Assembly: GCA_028289095.1 (NCBI GenBank)
Contig: JAQGGY010000080.1
Span: 1 to 16,655 of the forward strand
Length of the DNA stretch: 16,655 bases
From: Candidatus Saccharimonadota bacterium
GTDB taxonomy: Bacteria; Patescibacteriota; Saccharimonadia; Saccharimonadales; Saccharimonadaceae
Reading direction: 5' to 3'
Positions 13,007-16,655 of the stretch are shown here, piece by piece. The translations under genes were made by a program, and so were the position numbers. The notes under the pieces were generated by a model that did no database searches, was not told the origin of the DNA, and worked only from the letters and a program-made list of their open reading frames with translations. How positions within the stretch are numbered: position 1 is the first letter of the stretch; every line of letters begins with the position of its first letter.

Positions 13007-14380
13007 ATGAAACCTATGGGAAAAATTAGCCAAATTATTGGCAGCGCACTCGCTGTCGTTATTGTATTTTGTGCATCGAGCGTCATGGCCGAAACGGTCA
13101 CTAGCCCTAGTTATAGAATTGATGGTAATCTTAGTGGTAATTTTGGCGGCGACACGTCGTCGACGAGTTACAAGATGTCTGCTATTGGTGGCGAGGCAAT
13201 TGTCGGTAATGGTGCAAGCGGGAGCTATATGATCGATCAGCAGTATAATTCTGCAATTCCAACTATGCAGCTCGGAGTCCAGCCTAGTGGGCTGGTGGGA
13301 TATTACCCAATGGATGAAAATGTAGGTACAACGACAGCCGACGCGAGTCGATATCAGAATAATGGAACGCTTAACGGCGCAGCTGCATGGTATACATCAG
13401 GTAAACTCGGTAGTGCGATCGATATGAACACTGCCGGATCGGTGCGTGTACCGGATAATGCAAATTTGCCGTCGGGAAATGCCATGACGGTAGAATTATG
13501 GGCAAATCAGAACTCCTGGATCAGTAACAGTGCGCTTGCCAGTCATTGGCTTTATGGCAGCAACGCCGCATCTTGGGCGTTGCAGACAGGCACGAATAAC
13601 AATCTGCGCGTATTTATAGCTAACTCTCTGGGTGATCTTGGGGATAATTATGTCGATACGGCAGCGAATACCTGGACGACATTGGGCGCTTGGCGGCACG
13701 TTGTAATGGTGTTTGACGGTGCGCAGTCGCAGGCAAATATGGTAAAGATATATATCGACGGAGTTTTACAAAATGCAACCGTTTTTGGAACATTACCGTC
13801 GTCGCTTCAAAATTCTGGTGGTGAACTTTCGATTGGTTCATTTCCTGGACTTGGGCGGGAGTTCAATGGAGCACTTGATCATGTTAAAATTTTTAATCGT
13901 GCATTAACTACGGCTGAAATAAAAGCAGATTACACGGCTCAAAATGCTGGCATTTCGACAGGTCTTTCACTCGGGACGCAGACGAGTGTTAGTTCGACGA
14001 CTTCTCTCGTTGACGCAATTGTCCGTACAAATGTCACTGCCTATAACCTTGCAGTTCAGCAGGATCATGACCTGCAATACGGAGTAAATTTTATCCCTTC
14101 CGTGAGTGGATCGATTGGTACACCGCTGACGTGGAGCGAAGGAGCGACAAAGGGCCTTGGATTTACTTTGACGGGAGCACCTACGCTGGATAGTAAATGG
14201 AATAGCGGCGCGAAGTACGCTGCAGTTCCGTCGTCGTCGACAACATTTTACTCAGGTACCGGACATACTAATGGCGTTGTCGATGTGGTCAATTTGCAAC
14301 TTCGCTTAGGTACAAATGCCTCGCAGCTAGCCGGAAACTATACGAATAATTTGACCTATACAGGCACGACAACTCCATGA
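13007..14380 (+). CDS. secreted LamG-domain protein with the shared WxL-like C-terminal domain
   Basis: 457 residues. The signal peptide MKPMGKISQIIGSALAVVIV... is cleaved after VMA (28). The short N-terminal segment TSPSYRIDGNLSGNFGGDTS is a motif often found in surface proteins. A LamG/concanavalin-like domain at about 95-315 starts with GLVGYYPMDENVGTTTADAS, contains WRHVVMVFDG, and ends with ALDHVKIFNRALTTAEI. Such domains bind glycans or protein ligands. Residues about 316-457 match the domain of the 10623-11225 product in motif order: VTAYNLAVQ, KGLGFTL, YAAVPS, then NYTNNLTYTGTTTP at the very end. There is no LPXTG and no membrane anchor. The next gene overlaps by ATGA and encodes a DUF916-like anchored partner. 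It is probably a displayed adhesin. Confidence 0.88.
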   Translation: MKPMGKISQIIGSALAVVIVFCASSVMAETVTSPSYRIDGNLSGNFGGDTSSTSYKMSAIGGEAIVGNGASGSYMIDQQYNSAIPTMQLGVQPSGLVGYYPMDENVGTTTADASRYQNNGTLNGAAAWYTSGKLGSAIDMNTAGSVRVPDNANLPSGNAMTVELWANQNSWISNSALASHWLYGSNAASWALQTGTNNNLRVFIANSLGDLGDNYVDTAANTWTTLGAWRHVVMVFDGAQSQANMVKIYIDGVLQNATVFGTLPSSLQNSGGELSIGSFPGLGREFNGALDHVKIFNRALTTAEIKADYTAQNAGISTGLSLGTQTSVSSTTSLVDAIVRTNVTAYNLAVQQDHDLQYGVNFIPSVSGSIGTPLTWSEGATKGLGFTLTGAPTLDSKWNSGAKYAAVPSSSTTFYSGTGHTNGVVDVVNLQLRLGTNASQLAGNYTNNLTYTGTTTP

Positions 14381-15231
14381 TCCGTGGACTAGTTACTGTA
14401 CTATTATTTTCGGGATACTTGTTGTTCTCTGGACCGAATGTCCATGCTGAGCCGGTCATAGGATTACAGCCGCTACAGTACGTTGAGACGATCGAGAAAG
14501 GTGAGCGCAAGCAAGCTTTCATAGATGTCACCAACCCCAGCTCTCAGGCCGTCTTAGTGCAGTTTAACGTCCAGGCATTTAAGCAAGTCGATGACAAAGG
14601 TGGGTTGTCTTTTTATGCCGACGAAAAAATAAGTAATGGTATTTTACTGGACTATCAGGAAAAGCAAATACCAGCCAGGAAGACCCTACGATTATTTTTC
14701 ATTGTTGACGGGGCGAAACTGCCGACTGGTGATGTATTTGCTGCTGTCTTCGCACAAACGAAGCCTGAGCAAGTCGCACGATTACCATCTGTACGTATCG
14801 GCACGCTTCTTATTTTGACGAACGGCACGCCGGGCGCTCGCAAGGCAAATATCGAGTCATTGACAGCTCCATTAATACAATTAGGTAATTCGATACGCGG
14901 TGAAATAAAAATTAAGAATACCGCGCCGGCTAATACAGCAAGTGGGTTCTTTCCAGAGGTAACTGTCGACATATGGCCTTTTGGTCCTAAATCAACTATT
15001 ACGGGCCCGTTAATCTATACGGGGAATACACGCACAATATCGCTTGACCAACCAAGCAACCAGATGGGAATTTATAAGGTCACTGCCAACTATGGAGATA
15101 GTGTAAAAGCGCAATGGATGCTGGTGATTACGGGTATTTGGCGCTGGATTCTACTAGGAGCGTTTATCGCTATTGCTATGGCAGCATTAATCTATAAATT
15201 GCGTCACAGACGCCGTCGTATTATGCTCTAG
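14377..15231 (+). CDS. second membrane-anchored DUF916/WxL-interacting-like protein
   Basis: 284 residues. The signal peptide is cleaved after VHA (24). The first Ig-like domain (about 28-150) follows the DUF916 plan: LQPLQYVETIEKGERKQAFI, then QIPARKTLRLFFIVDGAKLP and TGDVFAAVFAQ. A second beta domain (about 160-250) contains NSIRGEIKIKNTAPANTA. The membrane segment is at about 254-273, followed by the basic tail KLRHRRRR. The layout is the same as the 11234-12151 product, but the sequence is clearly diverged. Its ATG overlaps the TGA of the LamG gene (ATGA at 14377-14380), so the two are translationally coupled. This is the second secreted-protein/anchor pair of the locus. It is assigned by domain pattern, not by a search. 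Confidence 0.82.
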   Translation: MIRGLVTVLLFSGYLLFSGPNVHAEPVIGLQPLQYVETIEKGERKQAFIDVTNPSSQAVLVQFNVQAFKQVDDKGGLSFYADEKISNGILLDYQEKQIPARKTLRLFFIVDGAKLPTGDVFAAVFAQTKPEQVARLPSVRIGTLLILTNGTPGARKANIESLTAPLIQLGNSIRGEIKIKNTAPANTASGFFPEVTVDIWPFGPKSTITGPLIYTGNTRTISLDQPSNQMGIYKVTANYGDSVKAQWMLVITGIWRWILLGAFIAIAMAALIYKLRHRRRRIML

Positions 15232-15561
15232 TCCCTTTTATTCGCAAGAGGTAAGTAGGTGTAATAATGCATAAGCATTGCGCCTTATGATATCCAAGTT
15301 ACGTAAAGAGGAGAGGGAAATTTGAGATTATTATGTCGATACTTCATCGACCACAATTTACACGGGTAAACTGCTAATAAGCCAGTTATCAGCCGATTAC
15401 GAGTAGGTCTTATTCATCCAAGGCTAGTGACGCCCGAAAGTAGTATTGGCAGCTAGGTTAAAGTGTCCCGTAATACCGCATACGGTTTAATTTATCCTAT
15501 GTGGCTGACGTAGTGGTATAATCTAGTTAATTAAGTAGAAATCTATTAATAAGGGGAAGAC
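15232..15561. other. 330-bp region without a clear gene
   Basis: No ORF of useful length and no terminator is seen. It holds small inverted repeats (CATAAG 15270-15275 / CTTATG 15284-15289; CTAG..GCC 15424-15434 / GGC..CTAG 15448-15456), a purine-rich GAGGAGAGGG at 15308-15317 followed by a possible 15-codon frame from TTG 15322, and the promoter of the next gene at its right end. A small RNA or leader element is possible but unproven. Confidence 0.5.
15514..15522 (+). promoter_or_regulatory. extended -10 promoter of the 142-residue protein gene
   Basis: TGgTATAAT, a perfect extended -10 (hexamer 15517-15522). A start near 15529 gives a leader of about 33 nt that carries the Shine-Dalgarno AAGGGG (15551-15556), 5 nt before ATG 15562. 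Confidence 0.75.
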
Positions 15562-15990
15562 ATGGAAATCAGGCATACGATAAAGGGTAAAAAGCTAATG
15601 CCGACGCGCATCTATATTATGGTAGCTATTATTGCGATCGCTGTAATTGGATCATTTGCATATTTCGTACTGACGCCTGCTGCCGGGCTGGATACGAGCA
15701 AGTATCAGATTGTGACGTTAACGACCGGAGAGAGTTTTATGGGTAAGCTGTCTGGGTTGAACAATGATTACGTCGTACTGGAGAACTCCTATTATCAGCA
15801 GAAGCCTGCGACTCAGCTGGATCACGCGACAACCGACAGTCAGCAGGTAACCGTTTTGCGCTTATCGGACTCGGTTGCTAAGCCTGAAAATACGATGCGA
15901 ATTGCCCGTGACAAGATTGTTCATTGGGAAAATCTGAACAATGACAGCAAAATCGTTCAGGCTATCAAGCAAGACTCGCCAGCAAAGTAA
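15562..15990 (+). CDS. small membrane-anchored protein, unknown function
   Basis: 142 residues. A short basic N-terminus (IKGKK) is followed by one membrane segment at about 16-37 and an exported domain. That domain begins YQIVTLTTGESFMGKLSGLN and continues NDYVVLENSYYQQ; this strand pattern (L..G..F.GKL, D.YV.L....Y) is what I would expect of a small beta-barrel, and similar short anchored proteins are common in CPR genomes near surface genes. There are no cysteines and no catalytic motif. A good Shine-Dalgarno supports ATG 15562 over the in-frame ATG at 15598. It sits between the DUF916-like gene and the large secreted protein, each with its own promoter, so it is probably part of the envelope locus. 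Confidence 0.82.
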   Translation: MEIRHTIKGKKLMPTRIYIMVAIIAIAVIGSFAYFVLTPAAGLDTSKYQIVTLTTGESFMGKLSGLNNDYVVLENSYYQQKPATQLDHATTDSQQVTVLRLSDSVAKPENTMRIARDKIVHWENLNNDSKIVQAIKQDSPAK

Positions 15991-15995
15991 AAAGC

Positions 15996-16024
15996 TTGTG
16001 CTATTAAATCATTAGGCATATAAT
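15996..16024 (+). promoter_or_regulatory. promoter of the large secreted protein gene
   Basis: TTGTGC (15996-16001), 17-bp spacer, perfect TATAAT (16019-16024). A start near 16031 gives a leader of about 56 nt ending in the Shine-Dalgarno AGAGGT (16075-16080), 6 nt before GTG 16087. Confidence 0.75.
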
Positions 16025-16086
16025 TCAACTAGTCTTTTTCGTACTTTCCGGACTATGTGAGTAACATAAATAACAGAGGTGGTAAG

Positions 16087-16655
16087 GTGACACATACCAA
16101 TAGGTGGTTAATGACATATCGTCATAGACCCCGATCAAAATTACACCTGGTAATAGGGATAATTTTCGCCATTTTCGCGATGGCTATTTTGAGTGTGTCT
16201 GCAACTTACGCCGCACAAACCGTTCCCTATAAAATGAATTTCCAAGGCCGTCTGGCGAATGCCAGTGGCACTGCTATGCCCGATGGATTGTATAATATGA
16301 AATTCCGTATTTTTGATGCGACAACTGGCGGGACTCAGCAATGGACCGAAACCCGTGAAACTACGAACCGAGTTCAGGTCACAAATGGTATGTTCTCGGT
16401 GCAGCTGGGCGATGTGACTGCTCTGCCGCCTAGTATATTCACGATCCAAAATTTGTATTTCGAAATAGAGCTGCCATCCGTCGCCACTGTGACATGTAGT
16501 ACCGCCAGCTGTGCCAGCTTTACTGAAGGAGCAATGACCCCACGTAGTAAACTAGGCACCAGCGCGTATGCCTTTAATGCTGATCAAATTGATGGTATTG
16601 ATGGCAGCAGTCTGGCGCGTAATGATGCCGCAAATACGTATAGCGCGGCAAATGT
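16087..16655 (+). CDS. large secreted 'NFQGRL'-type surface protein, N-terminal part (runs off the window)
   Basis: The frame is open from GTG 16087 to the window end, giving 189 complete codons. A basic N-region (YRHRPRSK) is followed by a hydrophobic stretch at about 20-37 and a likely cleavage at ATYA-AQ (near 42). The mature start VPYKMNFQGRLANASG, followed by MPDGLYNMKFRIFDATTGG, is the opening typical of long CPR surface proteins with a first beta domain. The last visible part, LGTSAYAFNADQIDGIDG, resembles the repeated segments of tail-fibre-like and adhesin stalks. TCSTASC gives two nearby cysteines. GTG 16087 has a good Shine-Dalgarno; ATG 16111 is an alternative. The full gene is probably long and repetitive. 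A role in host contact is inference. Confidence 0.85.
   Translation, partial: MTHTNRWLMTYRHRPRSKLHLVIGIIFAIFAMAILSVSATYAAQTVPYKMNFQGRLANASGTAMPDGLYNMKFRIFDATTGGTQQWTETRETTNRVQVTNGMFSVQLGDVTALPPSIFTIQNLYFEIELPSVATVTCSTASCASFTEGAMTPRSKLGTSAYAFNADQIDGIDGSSLARNDAANTYSAAN

Noticed and set aside
15471..15484. 14-mer TAATACCGCATACG identical to a conserved 16S rRNA segment
   Set aside because: Flanking sequence does not resemble 16S rRNA and no other rRNA helix follows; taken as chance.
1..16655. Recoded UGA (Gly), as in some CPR lineages
   Set aside because: dnaG and the LamG gene end at TGA exactly where their domains end and the next gene starts; the standard code fits.
1..16655. CRISPR arrays, tRNA or rRNA genes, insertion sequences
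   Set aside because: No regularly spaced repeats, cloverleaf, rRNA segment, transposase or terminal inverted repeats were seen by eye.

Overview
The window most likely comes from a member of the Candidate Phyla Radiation, with Candidatus Saccharibacteria (TM7) the best guess. This rests on moderate GC, a compact layout, the dnaG-rpoD pair, and a secreted protein that opens with the 'MNFQGRL' repeat-type start common in CPR surface proteins. A WhiB-family regulator points to actinobacteria, the usual hosts of saccharibacterial epibionts. UGA is used as a stop (dnaG, the LamG gene), so this is the standard bacterial code and not the recoded Gracilibacteria/Absconditabacteria code. The phylum assignment is inference from gene content only.

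Layout. Positions 1-682 hold the tail of a plus-strand gene (possibly MmcQ/YjbR-like) converging on a single-pass membrane protein. Positions 802-3541 carry a primase-sigma operon (dnaG-rpoD). Positions 3624-10537 carry mostly single-gene units: a diacylglycerol-kinase-family lipid kinase, a P-loop kinase on the minus strand, a WhiB-like Fe-S regulator, DNA polymerase I, an unrecognised 317-residue protein, a membrane-anchored 200-residue protein and a HAD-family hydrolase. From 10559 to the end the window is a cell-surface locus. It holds a secreted beta-rich protein, a DUF916-like anchored protein and an Ig-like membrane protein in one operon; a LamG protein with the same C-terminal domain followed by a second DUF916-like anchored protein; a small membrane-anchored protein; and a large secreted 'NFQGRL' protein cut by the window end.

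How the parts fit. The first two thirds is replication and transcription housekeeping (primase, main sigma factor, Pol I) with regulators. The last third looks like an export-and-display module. Twice, a secreted protein with a shared WxL-like C-terminal domain is followed directly by a membrane-anchored DUF916-like protein. This resembles the pairing of WxL proteins with WxL-interacting proteins in Firmicutes surface clusters, and may serve attachment to a host cell.

Three things stand out. (1) The primase zinc-ribbon has lost all four expected metal ligands. (2) Many genes have a promoter -10 box ending only 5-8 nt before the start codon, so leaderless mRNAs look like the norm for the housekeeping genes, while several surface genes have Shine-Dalgarno leaders. 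(3) A perfect 12-bp terminator stem is built across the promoter and first codons of the HAD gene, with the start codon in its loop.
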